Below are positions 1-10,600 of a stretch of DNA of 64,000 nt, in pieces. This DNA is from Lineus longissimus (lineage: Eukaryota > Nemertea > Pilidiophora > Heteronemertea > Lineidae). The translations under genes and the position numbers were made by a program. The notes below the pieces were generated by a model. It was not told the origin of the DNA, made no database searches, and saw nothing but the letters and a program-made list of their open reading frames with translations. How positions within the stretch are numbered: the stretch's first letter is position 1; the number at the start of each line of letters is the position of its first letter. The stretch spans positions 13,950,001 through 14,014,000 of the forward strand of contig NC_088312.1 of assembly GCF_910592395.1 (NCBI RefSeq), read 5' to 3'.

Positions 1-581
1 TTGTGAATCTGCCCCAGGCATTCTACCGTTTTACTGCCTTTAGTCCACTTTAAGCGAGCATTGGCGCCTTTGTTTGCACTTGTTCCTGTTTTCACGGTAT
101 TACCCTGTAGATCGGAGTTCGCTGTGTTCTTGTAATATCCACCAATTTGGAGCTGGTCACTTCTTGCTGCCTTCGAGAACGAGAGGGTGGACTCGAGATA
201 CGATCGATAGCCGTACATCTGATCGTGCCCCCCTACCTGTCTTCCATTGGCGTAAACCTCAACTTGTTTGAAATAGCTTCCGATAAAATAATTGATGGGA
301 AACACCAGCGATTTATCGGGAAAAGGGTCCGCTGTCGTGAGTACGGCACCATCTTTGTCCAGTATCCTGAATTTCAGATATAAAAAGCTGTCTCCCAAAT
401 TCAAATATTCGTCTTCGGCGGCGTTGACCCTAAATTCAATTGGACCACCCTTGTCCAGGGAAGTGATAGGATGGAACTCTTTGAATGAACTGTCCTCTAT
501 ACTCGTCTGTGTGGGCTTAACTTCAAAGAGTTCCAATTCGCTACGTCCGCAATCGCAAGAGTCCGTATCCAATAGCGACAT
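1..581 (-). CDS. Putative Polinton major capsid protein (F54H12.2-like), N-terminal part
   Basis: The ATG at 579-581 opens an uninterrupted frame of 193 codons that runs off the left edge, so the gene's 3' end is missing. The N-terminus is rich in acidic and Cys residues (MSLLDTDSCDCGRSELELF) and continues into beta-rich sequence, with PIEFRV, YLNLGDSFLYLKFRI and QVEVYANGRQVGG. This resembles the widespread invertebrate transposon-derived F54H12.2-like protein encoded by Polintons. I take that protein to be the double jelly-roll major capsid protein, but a minor or penton capsid role is not excluded. The start overlaps the end of the upstream gene by 41 bases, which suggests compact virus-like packing. 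No lesion is visible in the part present. Confidence 0.6.
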   Translation of the reverse strand, partial: MSLLDTDSCDCGRSELELFEVKPTQTSIEDSSFKEFHPITSLDKGGPIEFRVNAAEDEYLNLGDSFLYLKFRILDKDGAVLTTADPFPDKSLVFPINYFIGSYFKQVEVYANGRQVGGHDQMYGYRSYLESTLSFSKAARSDQLQIGGYYKNTANSDLQGNTVKTGTSANKGANARLKWTKGSKTVECLGQIH

Positions 582-1119
582 GATAACTCTTATATTTTAG
601 CTGAAGAAAATGTTGCCTCCCTGTTGTTGTCGTTGTTTTTACGCGATTTTCTCTTCCTTTTTCCTCCTTGGGACTCACATGGGTTTTTCCTTGTTTTTTG
701 TGTCTTTTGGCCGTTAAACTCTGCCCAATTTCTTCATCTGTATTATCCGGCGCTAAGATGTGACGCTTGATCCCGCCAACAACTTGTTTTTTAACGTTAT
801 GTCCGATTTCGTGTAAGCTTTCTTTTCCCCTTTCCTTCAGGGCGGTTTTAATATCTTTTTCATCGGACACCACGTCCGAAAGCGCTTGAGCGCCCGATTT
901 TAAGAGGCTCTTTCTAGCGCTTACGGCTACCTTTTTTATGGAAGGAACCACGACTTTTTTCAGCATCGGAGCCACTGTTTTGAATATTGAGCTGAATATG
1001 CCTCCGAGTCCATGACCATGCTGGTATAAGCTATCTCCTCGAAAAACGGGAAGCCCAGAACCCGTCTGATAGTGTCTTCGATATGCGTTTAAGTCCGGAC
1101 GGTAAGGAACCAGCACCAT
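541..1119 (-). CDS. Small basic virion-core-like protein (Polinton, adenovirus pX-like N-terminus)
   Basis: This is a 192-residue ORF with ATG at 1117-1119. Residues about 19-45 contain TGSGLPVFRG followed by HGHGLGGIFSSIF, a Gly-rich pattern shared by small basic core or processed virion proteins of adenoviruses and Polintons. Lys/Arg-rich helices follow (APMLKKVVVPSIKKVAV), and the C-terminal third is very basic with KRHKKQGK. The inferred role is DNA condensation or membrane interaction inside the capsid. It sits directly upstream of the putative capsid gene and overlaps it by 41 bases, consistent with a late-gene pair. The last ~50 residues are low complexity and may be less conserved. 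The frame is intact. Confidence 0.55.
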   Translation of the reverse strand: MVLVPYRPDLNAYRRHYQTGSGLPVFRGDSLYQHGHGLGGIFSSIFKTVAPMLKKVVVPSIKKVAVSARKSLLKSGAQALSDVVSDEKDIKTALKERGKESLHEIGHNVKKQVVGGIKRHILAPDNTDEEIGQSLTAKRHKKQGKTHVSPKEEKGRENRVKTTTTTGRQHFLQLKYKSYHVAIGYGLLRLRT

Positions 1120-1210
1120 GATGAATTTGTCCTCGAACGATTTTACAGGCTGAATGTTTGTTTCCTGTTTTTAAAAACACGATATTTTCCCCTCACAAAC
1201 CCTTTAAGAG

Positions 1211-2364
1211 CTAGGTGCGTTTTTCCCACTTGGTTATGCGGTCCGATTGTTCTTCTTCTTCGTTTTCTTTATGACTTTTGTCCGGACTAGCTGTTGATTC
1301 CAATAGAGGACTCCATGATTTGTTTAGGGACCAATTGGGCACAGTTTGTACAGGCGTTGCTTTTTACTCCCGAGTATAAGTGCTTTTTCCCTGGTTTTAC
1401 TCAGACGTGACGAGCGTCGTTGCTTCGGTATTTCTGAATCCTTAAACAATTTTGGTGCACTTGTAGCTTTTTCTTGTGGACTCATGGCAAAAGATAGTGG
1501 TATTGGCAAGCCCATAACCGATGTTTCCTTCCCTTGGGCTGCTTTTTTCGCCTTCATCAACGGCGAAAAGACACCCTCTTCTGTGCTGATGCTCTCCTCC
1601 AATGTGCGCCCCGCGAGTGGAGATAACAATTTTGACTTCGTAATAGCGCTCTGAATTGTTGTCAATTTGGAACCGTCCTCATCAGCGACAAGTTTCGGTT
1701 TTTTTCCCTCTGATAGTAGTGGGGGTGTGTTGGTAGACGGTCTCTTCATTTCCGGTGTATAGGCTATCCATCCCGGCGGCACTCCGATCTTCAAGAAGGC
1801 ATCTCTTAATTCGGTGGCCCCTGGCGGGACAAAGTTCATGCTCTCCGGCTTCATTAGGAATTCAATGTTTCGTACGATATTTGTATTGGGTAACTTTGTT
1901 CCCTCGATTATTAATTCGTAGCTGAACGGATCCCAGTCTATCGTTGAACGGAGACGTCTTACGTAATTTTTCATAATGTCCTTAATAAAGGGGTGGTGTA
2001 ATTTCAAAGTTGGCGCGATCAGATCGAGTACATTCTTTTCCCCGTAATCCGCTACGCGATCGTATAAAGCTTTTGTCTCTCTTCTTCGAGCCTGACTGAA
2101 AAGTTTCATTTTTAAATCGACCGGTAGATTGGCATATTTTTTCGCCACTAACAGTCGATCCGATGAAGGCTCCTCCTCCTCCTGCTCCTTGTCATATGCT
2201 GCCTCGTTGCTGATAGAGTTAAAGGCTTTCGCCGTTGATGAATCGTAACTGTTAGTCGGTATGTCTGCACCGACCATCGCACAACGACGCTTGTAGACTT
2301 CCAACGGAATTAAGATACATTCCTCGAATCCCCCTTTGTCCTGTTGTCCTGAATATCTGGCCAT
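1211..2364 (-). pseudogene. Conserved Polinton protein of unknown function, frameshifted near its C-terminus
   Basis: The ATG at 2362-2364 (MARYSGQQDKGG) is a better start than an upstream in-frame GTG at 2421. The open frame ends at 1324 after about 346 codons. The protein begins with a segment that reads CILIPLEVYKRR, has a Glu-rich linker, a helical region of basic and acidic residues, and a VPPGWIAY motif around residue 215. I recognise the layout from Polintons but know no function. After a run of five A (minus strand, 1361-1365) another frame continues with an acidic tail rich in KENEEEEQ and ends at a TAG at 1211-1213. This suggests a one-base indel in the homopolymer. Whether the break is real or a read error cannot be told here. 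Confidence 0.5.
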
Positions 2365-2404
2365 TTTGCTGGCTAAAGTTCTACTTCGAAAACGGAGGAA
2401 AGAC

Positions 2405-2863
2405 TTATTTGCCGATTCCACCGATCAAACTGCCAATCGCCGAAACGGCCAGTGGAATCAAGGCGCTCAAGAATCCTCCTTTGATGCCTTCGGTCGCCAG
2501 TATGTCTTTGCGTCGCTGCAGGCTTGTTCGTGGGCGAAAGAGCTTCTGTACCATAGAGCTGTGTTTCTGCAATTTCCTGATCTTATCCGCTGAAATGCCG
2601 CTCACATTTCTTTTACCCACGTTGTGGATGCATTCGAGCAAAGCGTCCATTTGCCCCGCGTTGGCGATTTCCAAGAGTTTTGCTTGATTCTTTTTGCTAG
2701 TTTTGCTCAAGAGCGATAAAAAATCGATATGATCGGCGGCAGTGGAATCGCGAGGGAGATTCCTCTGCCTATTATAAGACTGTCTCCTCCCCGTTCCTTT
2801 GCGTCTCCCCTTCTGTTTACTCCGAATTAATTGCTCCATGAGGTGTCTATTATTTGGTAGCAT
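2405..2863 (-). CDS. Small basic Polinton protein ending in a GGFLSAL hydrophobic segment
   Basis: This is a 152-residue ORF with ATG at 2861-2863. It has an Arg/Lys-rich N-terminus, a helical middle (KLLEIANAGQMDALLECIHN), and a C-terminal hydrophobic helix after ILATEGIKGGFLSALIPL that ends in Gly-rich residues. Many invertebrate Polintons encode such a protein with the lysine-rich to GGFL transition. Its function is unproven; the amphipathic C-terminus fits a virion membrane-active or internal capsid protein. It overlaps the GTG-initiated extension of the next gene but not its preferred ATG. The frame is intact. Confidence 0.55.
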   Translation of the reverse strand: MLPNNRHLMEQLIRSKQKGRRKGTGRRQSYNRQRNLPRDSTAADHIDFLSLLSKTSKKNQAKLLEIANAGQMDALLECIHNVGKRNVSGISADKIRKLQKHSSMVQKLFRPRTSLQRRKDILATEGIKGGFLSALIPLAVSAIGSLIGGIGK

Positions 2864-2977
2864 CTTAAACTATACTGGCACTGGTAATATATAATTGCAC
2901 GAAACGATCTCTTTTGACTCAATGTTTATTGTTGTCTTCTCACACACCGCATCCAAACGAAGCCTATCACATTGTTC

Positions 2978-3761
2978 TTAGCTGTTTTTTTGCCAAATTC
3001 GCTTACTATTGTTGTACAATTTTCGCGGTACAAATATTCTTTGATAGTCTCCGAAAAGGTCTGTCCTGAAGCGAATCTCCTCCGGACTATTTTGAGTGCC
3101 GTCGACGAAAAGATATCCGTTCGGTTTTGAAGTTGCCTTTTCATAGATTTCCATGAAAAGCTGCTGGTTGGCCGGCATAATCCTGGAGCCGAGATGACGG
3201 GCTGTAGATTTATCTAATGGACTATGGAATAGCACGTAAATATGGGCGCAGCGTTGTAGAGTAATGCGTTCCGAGCCTTGGTAGAACATATTTTGCATCA
3301 GAATTATCCAGGAAAGTGAATTATGATGACATTTTCTTGTCGCCATATCGGAAATAGCTTTGCTCTTCGAGACGTCCTCCATTAAATCGTCGTAGATATG
3401 CAATCCGAACTTCTGCTCTCCGTTGTGCTGTTGCGGGTGAATGTAATCGTCCATATTTTCGGGTAGTCCTTGAACTAGCATTATTCGCTTTCTCGTCGTG
3501 TCACTTTCAATTTCAGCCACGGTTTTACCTCGCTGCCCATAGAAGAGATATATAGTCGAATGGTCTATCGAAGATACGACTGGCATTTTCGATCAAGCGC
3601 ATAGTAAATTCTGTTTTCCCGCTCAAGGGCGCCCCTTGAATTATGGCCCCAAAGGGCAAAGCAATTCTGCCGTCGAAACTTAGCCTTTCTTCCATCATGA
3701 TAAAGAGGGCATCTTGTGTAACTGGTTTTTTTAACAGTATACGATGAGATGATGTGGACAT
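2978..3761 (-). pseudogene. FtsK/HerA-type DNA packaging ATPase, frameshifted
   Basis: This would pump the element's DNA into the capsid. The first frame (ATG at 3759-3761, 78 codons) carries the Walker A motif in IIQGAPLSGKTEF. The second frame (to 2978) carries the Walker B-like FGLHIYDDLME and a downstream HHNSLSWIILMQNMF segment typical of A32-like Polinton ATPases. The two parts join between about 3,545 and 3,560 near a short TA repeat, where the reading frame changes by one base. The summed length of about 260 residues is normal for the family. The gene lies between the integrase gene and the small virion genes, a common Polinton neighbourhood. No other lesion is apparent. Confidence 0.8.
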
Positions 3762-3897
3762 CCGTCTTAATAAGTTTCTTTCACAGTCAAATTAATATGA
3801 AACGCGAGCAAGCTCTGATGATGATCGAAGATGGCTTGGCAATCTCTCACCGCCTTCAGGCCTCCTTCCTTCGTGTCGATGAGTGACCCCTCCTCTG

Positions 3898-4994
3898 TTA
3901 TGTAAGGGGAGTCACTTGTCCTTTGTCCACCCATTCGTCAAAACTCGACGGCCAGCCTCTGTAGTGTACGAAGAATTGGAGCTTTCCCTTGCGTTTCCGG
4001 CGTTTTAAAATATCGACGTGATAGGTTTGCTCATCCGTTGGCATCTCAATTTTCTGCATCTGATGTTCATAAAACGAGCCTTTGATCAGTTCTTGCTGTA
4101 AGTCATGCAGCTTATAGGTGGGTGGCTCTGTCGCTCTGCGATGTGCGACTACAAAATACTCTTCTGTCCATTTGGCAGTCGATCCTTTCTCAAACAGGCT
4201 GGTGGGAATTCGAGCGATACGAACTACGTCCCCGATTTGGAAACGAAAAATGGCTTCTTTCGGAAATTCCTTTCCGTACAGTTTGTCCCATAAATACTCT
4301 TCGTGTTCAATCTTCACATCCTTGGGTTTCATACCGATTACTCTGTGAACGCTTGCATTGTAAGCAGCCTGCAAATCGGGCAGTGCCTCCAACCATCGGT
4401 GTGTATTGCGTTGTGTGAACAAACGAAACATTCTGTCTTTCAACGTTCGATTGAATCTCTCCACTAGGGCCGCTTTGACTGTAGACGGAAAATAGTTTAA
4501 TCCCACGCTTTTTTAAAAGGCTTTGTACAACACCATTGTAAAACTCACCGCCTTGATCCACTTGAATAAGTCGCGATTGGCGTTTTAGTCTTCTGAAAAT
4601 ATCCTCCAGGGTCGAAGCTACCTCGCGGCCAGTTTTTGTTTTCAAGGGTGCCGCAAAAGCAAACCGTGAAAATACATCGATTCCGGTCAACATATATTTA
4701 TAATTCGAATTGCGAGCGGCTATTTTATCGAGCGAAACTAAGTCTAATTGCCACTGATCATCGATTCCCCTTGCAATGGAAACGCCATCTCACCTTTCGA
4801 TGTAAGGTATAAGTGTCTTGTCCCCTCGACCAATCTTTAACATGATTTCTTGTAAATCAGGGTCGACGTTTTTTCGCTTCCCTATAAAGTCTCTCTAGCG
4901 AGGAAAAGGCCGCCGGCGAATTTACGGGCTCCGTGTAAATTTCCGTCAAGAAAAGATTAATACGATCTTTTTCGTCTTTGTTCGTTTCACCCAT
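3898..4994 (-). pseudogene. Retroviral-type integrase with C-terminal chromodomain, three lesions
   Basis: This is the Polinton integrase that would insert the element DNA. The ATG at 4992-4994 opens the frame. The DDE core is seen in WQLDLVSLDKIAAR, LTGIDVFSRFAFAAPLKTK and LIQVDQGGEFYNG. The C-terminus has a chromodomain-like segment (HVDILKRRKRKGKLQFFVHY followed by RGWPSSFDEWV). Three breaks are visible: a frameshift at about 4,863, an in-frame TGA at 4790-4792, and a frameshift at about 4,465-4,475 just after the second catalytic Asp region. The gene is therefore dead as sequenced. The chromodomain may steer integration to particular chromatin, as in chromoviruses (inference). Confidence 0.85.
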
Positions 4995-5036
4995 TATCAC
5001 TCTTTTAAATAGTGTAAAAAACTTATCGATGGATCT

Positions 5037-5911
5037 CTAGTCCTTGCTTACGATAATGACCGCCTCATCTTCATTGTTCTCGTTTTCACTACCGCTGGAA
5101 GCACTTGTGTCTGCCACGCTGTCCGAATCAGGTTCCGACTTAAAAGGATATGTTTTTTGCGCTCTTTTTTTTGCTCCTAGCTTCTTCCTCGGTGTTTCCT
5201 CGATCGGGAATACGGGAAAGGCCAAGTAACGCCGCAGCATTTTCGGTTTTGTTAACGTATCCTCGCCAGCTTCGTACATCATGTAGAGTTGCATTAATAG
5301 TTTATCGCCGCCTTGGTTCAATTTGACCATGGACATCTTCCGTTTTCTTGTTGGTGTGTTTCTGGCTTGTACTTGCTTTCCCTTAGTTTGATTCTTAGTT
5401 CCTTTGGAAGTAGAGGGAATCACTTCGGGGCTGTCTTCGGTCCCATTGGTCTTAATCGTTGGTTTTTTGTTGATTTTTGTCATCTTGTTATCTTTTGTCT
5501 CCCAGGTCATCAGTTTTTTTCCGCAGGGAAAGGCGTTATGCAGGAGCTCTTTGAAGCGCATGAGCCCGCCTGATCTTGTTGTTTCTTAACGCGGCGTGTT
5601 TCTCGTTCGTTTTCCAATTTCTTATGACAAGAATTGCAACGTTCGGCGTCCAACTCGAAGTAACTTTCTTGCGGGTATGGCCGGTGACAGCATTTGCATT
5701 CGCGAAACGATCTCTGCTGACATTTATAACAAAACGGTTTGCCCTCTATTAGAAAGGAGTAAGAAGAGCACCAATTACACCTCTTTTTTACGTGTTCATA
5801 ATCGGTGTCGGAATTGAAATGTTCCTCATCAGTCTCCGTGTGTTTTACTTTCGCTTTACGCTTCCCAACCTGTGGCGTTGCTTTTGCGCTGCTCGGCAGT
5901 TCTTTGGACAT
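5037..5911 (-). pseudogene. Cys-rich zinc-binding Polinton protein with acidic tail, frameshifted at an A7 run
   Basis: The N-terminal frame (ATG at 5909-5911) contains paired cysteines CNWC, CYKC, CKCC and CNSC within about 60 residues, likely one or two zinc knuckles. A basic segment KKLENERETRRVKKQQ follows. It stops right after a seven-A run (T7 at 5514-5520 on the plus strand). The other frame continues across the same run with a basic then acidic region and ends in a Ser/Asp/Glu-rich tail at 5037. One homopolymer indel would explain the two halves. The function is unknown; a nucleic-acid-binding regulatory role is inferred from the zinc ligands and the basic stretches. Confidence 0.5.
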
Positions 5912-5999
5912 CTTGTCTTGTAATAGTATTTAAAACTAAGGTGGTCCTGAGGGAGGTTATATCCTGTACAGTTATAGACATCATTTCTCTTCTCACATG

Positions 6000-6758
6000 C
6001 TACTTTTCACTGTTTTTAATAGTGTCCTGTATGAAATCTAGCAGCTCTCTCGGACTTGCCTTGGCACTCTCCTTTAGGGCAATGTTGCACTCACCCCATG
6101 CTCCTGTGCAAATTTCGTGGTTTTTCCATTTGGCCAGGTGCCTTTGGTAAGCGGCTTTCAGGGCTTCTTGATACGAATACGTTACCGGATTTGGTCCGCT
6201 GCACTCGAAATCTTGACCACGTATTGCGAGACATACCATACAGATGTCTGTTGGCGTGTTCACCAAGTAGATACCGTGCATCTGAAGTGCTAGCATTTGC
6301 ATTGTCTTCTCCGCCTCTGTCATCGCAAAATCGATGAGGAAATCTCTTGAGAAACAGCTTATTCTCCCAAGCTCGAATAAGGTTTCGACGAAGGGGAGGG
6401 ACGAAAAAAGGCCTCGATCCGTTACGATTATTGTAGTGTTCTTTTCCCTCTTCTCCATCGCTAACTTGTTCAAAAGCTGAGGAACTGTCTCTCGGACGAC
6501 TCTGTTGAGCGACTGCACAAAATGGATGTGGGCTAGGGGAGCCTCCATCAAGGGATTCTCGTAACACATTTTGAGCGGGTTGTGTCCCTGAAACGAGGTG
6601 AACTCGTCCAGGCATTCCCGTATGCTAACAATATTGAAGGGTAGATCGTCGCCGTGGAAGGTAGCCATTTCTTGTATTTGATCTATGATGGTTGTTTTGC
6701 CGGCTGCGATTATACCTTCGACCGTGAACATAAAGACATTTTCGGCAGGACGACTCAT
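6000..6758 (-). CDS. Deoxynucleoside kinase
   Basis: This 252-residue enzyme would phosphorylate deoxynucleosides to dNMPs. The ATG at 6756-6758 is followed by the P-loop VEGIIAAGKTT (residues 13-23). VTDRGLFSSLPFV (about 112-124) occupies the place of the DRS/ERS motif of the dNK/TK2/dCK/herpes thymidine kinase-like family. The length fits dNK-type enzymes of animals and DNA viruses. It is one of the few enzyme genes here with no lesion. Its position among Polinton genes, on the same strand with short gaps, suggests it is element cargo rather than a host exon, as does the lack of introns. Together with the dUTPase at 14.3-14.9 kb it suggests a nucleotide-supply function. Substrate preference cannot be read from sequence. 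Confidence 0.85.
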   Translation of the reverse strand: MSRPAENVFMFTVEGIIAAGKTTIIDQIQEMATFHGDDLPFNIVSIRECLDEFTSFQGHNPLKMCYENPLMEAPLAHIHFVQSLNRVVRETVPQLLNKLAMEKREKNTTIIVTDRGLFSSLPFVETLFELGRISCFSRDFLIDFAMTEAEKTMQMLALQMHGIYLVNTPTDICMVCLAIRGQDFECSGPNPVTYSYQEALKAAYQRHLAKWKNHEICTGAWGECNIALKESAKASPRELLDFIQDTIKNSEK

Positions 6759-7098
6759 CCTTATATGAATAATATGCTTAATATATGTTTTTATGAATTA
6801 TATGTTACAATGCGTGTGCTGGACTATAGAGACAGTCTTTGCTGTACAATGTAAAGTTTTTCTAGTAAATTCTCTTGTCACATGCTACTTATCACAATCT
6901 TCAATAGGCTCACAAGGGGATGGTGTAGCTTCAAACTCCTTTACAAAATCCTGTGGCTCCGTAGACACACTGTCTTCCCCGTCGAAAAAGTCTTGCTCGT
7001 GTTTTCTTTCCACACGAGCGCAACAAATAAGAGTGCAGTGAACGTCTTCCATGTCACTTTTCACAGACGGGCTAATCGTTTGCGTTGTGTCGCGCCGA

Positions 7099-7557
7099 CT
7101 AGTACCAACTCGAAACGAGAGTCCCCTCGCTATGGGGAGATTCCTGCTCTTCGCTCTGTTCGCTTTCACTGCTTTCCTCGTATTTTCTTTTTCTTCCTCT
7201 CGTTTGGGGAGTCTTTTTAGCATCGCCGGCCTGAAAAAACTCATCCTCAGCATTTTGTTCTTCGTTTTGTCTACAACGAAGCTCTGCTCTTTGCCCCTTT
7301 CCTCTTCCATCGCCTTCTCCGTTTTGCTGTTCTGCTTTGAAAACCTTGTAACTGGCCTTCTTCAATTTCTCCACGTTCATCAAAAAATCTGCGATGTCTT
7401 CCCCAAGTAAACTGATGCACTTTTGACGATTATTCTTCAAATAGAGGTGAAACCAGGTGTCACCTTTAAATCTCCTCACATCAACGTTGCACCGTTTGCC
7501 GACTGCTATGGTGCAGCGTATGTTTTTTGTACTTCTAGTATTCTTTGTCGAACTCAT
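7099..7557 (-). CDS. Hypothetical Polinton protein, possible PC4-like ssDNA-binding domain
   Basis: This is a 152-residue ORF with ATG at 7555-7557. Residues about 17-65 (VGKRCNVDVRRFKGDTWFHL followed by YLKNNRQKCISLLGEDIADF) have the beta-rich, then helical pattern of PC4/Sub1-type ssDNA-binding proteins, but the match is only by eye. The C-terminal half is charged and low complexity. An overlapping second frame extends from 7310 to 6885 and encodes a plausible acidic tail (KHEQDFFDGEDSVS), so the end of the gene may be frameshifted. It sits between the polymerase and kinase genes, a reasonable place for a replication accessory protein. The identification is tentative. Confidence 0.35.
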   Translation of the reverse strand: MSSTKNTRSTKNIRCTIAVGKRCNVDVRRFKGDTWFHLYLKNNRQKCISLLGEDIADFLMNVEKLKKASYKVFKAEQQNGEGDGRGKGQRAELRCRQNEEQNAEDEFFQAGDAKKTPQTRGRKRKYEESSESEQSEEQESPHSEGTLVSSWY

Positions 7558-7626
7558 GTTGCGGCGAGAAGCTTCTAATACACTTATGGATATTTGTCCT
7601 TGTCACAATGTGATTCCCTGACTTCT

Positions 7627-10600
7627 TTACTCGTTTTTGATGCGGTAGTGTCCAAAGGCGAATGTGTGAATGTTATCTTCGCACAGCCAGCGTTTCGTGT
7701 CCAATGGTGACAAAGCTTTTTTCTCTTGCGTTAATGTATAAAGCTTTAGTTTTTTCGACCTAATCGATTTAAAATTACACGTACTGGGTGCCGCTTGTGA
7801 AGATGTGTTCATGTATAGCGCATCTTCGTACTGCTCAAAGCCAATGCTTTGCATAATGCATCTGGGCAAACCCTTGGCCTTGCTGGTGACTGCCTCCGAC
7901 CGATGTCTTGTGCTGTACATTTTGGCACGCAAACCAACAAAGTCCAAAATGGGATCGCACGCATCCTCTCGCTTGAAAGTACCTCGAACTTTTTTGTTCG
8001 TTTCGCAGAAGTAGGGCGAGTCTTTCGGATAATTAGACAGATCGAAATAGCGTCGGTTCGCGAAGAAGTCCTCGTCCACGTTCCCCTCATATTCTTCCAA
8101 GAAATACAGCAGGCTATCCGTGTCCGTCATCAACAGGTGGCACCGGTCCCCGTACAATGGCTTAATGAAGTCATAGTGCATTTTGTACAATTTGATTTTG
8201 CTTGTTTCGAGACATACCATTCCCGCTGTGATGGGACGATCCAGAAGTATGCTGCGGGGTTTCATTTGTATGCCTACCAGTTTCCTATTGTAAATGGTAA
8301 CTGACTTAAAATTCGGTTTGCTCGTTTTTGTTAGGAATTTTCTCTTGTCCGACACTAGACTCATATTGATGTGCTTTGTTTTGTCTTGGAGGAATTTCCC
8401 GTAGCAAGAATTAATCGCTTTTTTCCAAAAGTCAGATTCGAAGGGATTGTTTGCCGCGGCCTTCCTCTGCTCCGTGCAGAAGCTGACGAAATCTTTCATC
8501 CAAGGCGACTGATCGAAAGCCAGAATCCTATGCACTTTGCTCAGCGTCATGCCCAGCTGAAGATAATATAGGTTTTTCAGATAGACAATGTAATTTGTTC
8601 TCGGTCCAAGATGAGGAATCAGTTTTTCTCCGGTGGCGGCACTTCGTATTTGTGAGGGATCCATTAGTTTTCCCGCCAAAACATGCATTAGTGGACTCCA
8701 CTGCGAAGGGCATATGCACAGTTTCTCTGGCGCTAAAGGAAAGTCATTGTGCGAATCGTGTAGACAAGTAGATTCGAGGTCCACCTCCAGTATGTATCCT
8801 GTAGTGCTATCGTCTGACAAAGACAAAACATCAAATTCGTTCGGGTCGTCAACCTCGATCTAGCGATAGTTTCCGTGCGGTAAATCTTGACTGAGGGAGT
8901 AGCCGTAGAGATTCGTCGCGTCGAGGGCAAATATCTGCGCGCCACTCTTCTTGTCTGCTTCTCCTGAAAATACCCCCTTCTCTTCAACATCATCATCATC
9001 GTCAACAGATATGTGGGCCCGTCGTTGGAAAATGGAAGCGACACCTCCACGAATGCCTTTTTTGACAAACAGATATTGCTCCAGGTCTTCTATCAAGTCT
9101 ATATGAACTCTTGTCATTTTGAGCAGGGCATCGAATGTCATGTGAGGGGCCGATATATATTTTACTGGATCTAATTGAAAATGTTTCATGGACATGGCAC
9201 GAAATTTCTCAAAACAATCGGCTAGTAGTAAAACGTCTGTTTGGAGATAGACTACAAGATAATCACCAAGGGTCTTGCAGTTCATTGTTCGCCATACCTT
9301 TGTTGCATGCTCGTAATCCTCCGATGAAATGGGTTGTTTTTTCAGCGAATCGAAAAATGCCTCGACCGGCGGAAGCTGCCTCTCTTGAAGTTTTGATGGT
9401 CTGTCCAGATATTCGTAGCAAAAGACACCCTTGCGCAACAAAATATCGTACATTTCACTCGATCCTTTCACGTATTCGGAGAGGAGAGGAAATGCGCTCT
9501 GGTTCTGCTTCATCCCACTTTCCGGGTCTACAATAGTGCTAGTTTTGTTTTTCATCAATTCCACTAGATTTGCTAAAGACGAGGGCAAGAATTGAAAACT
9601 ATCCAGGAAGACTAACGTTTGACAATATATGGCCAAGTAGTGCTCTGTGTTTTTTGGCAATATTCGAAACTTATTCGATTCTACATCTTGTTTTGCCAAT
9701 TCCTCTACAAAAAGGTGATTGTCATATCTCGTGGCATTATGCGCCAAACAACTGATCTGTAATTCCCTTTCCGAAGCATAAGTCAAGTTGCAACGATTAC
9801 AGAGCACGTATCGCATCCGATCCGCTTGCAAGTGACAATGGTCGATGCACTTTTTTACGCCTATAGTGAATTCAATGCCACACATCTCGCAATGCTGCTG
9901 CGAGACAAACTTCTTCCAATCACGCGAAGACATATGTTCAAGACCGTCTTTTGAACAATGTAAATCGATAATGTGCGCTTCCTCGATCTGTTCATTGAGC
10001 CATTCGAGAAATTTCTTTACACAATCGGAGCCCACGTAGGTGAAGAGGGAAGAATTGTAATCGGGATTGACGCAGCGACGTTTTCCCGCTACCGCGATGG
10101 GCATATGGCGGCTTGAACCATCACTCAGAGTTGATTCGCATGGCGTAAGACAAGTTTCAAAATCATATATTATCAGGTGCCGTCTCGCGCACATGGCTTT
10201 GAAATTGTCGAATTTCATTTGGCCTTTCCTCGGAAAGGTGTACACTTGGCCCGTATCTAGACAACACCTTTCATGAGCACGTTTTTTACTCTTTGAGGAA
10301 TAGCAGGTCAAACACGATCTGCAAACGAATTTTTTCCCGTGGCGACCACTAGCCCCGTTGGCGATTAACCTACTCAGATTTGTGACCAGAAAAAATCTTG
10401 CCAGTACAACAAGTCAATATGCTTCTTTTCCGGAATTGATCTCCTGTTTGCTGAAAGATGCAGTACTTGCAACGGTACAGCATGACGTCCTGCTGTGCCA
10501 GCAACTTCATGACTCTCGTTCGAAAGCCAACGAAAAACGTTAATGGAGAGGTTGTTCCGTCGTTCGAAAGTGGAAATCTGACCAATGCTAGTTGGATAGG

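Noticed and set aside
5313-5817. Plus-strand ORFs over the Maverick genes
   Set aside because: Shadows of minus-strand genes with hydrophobic, non-family sequence.
8860-8862. Programmed stop readthrough in the polymerase
   Set aside because: Other genes of the element carry frameshifts and other stop types, so ordinary decay is simpler; kept only as a question in the findings.
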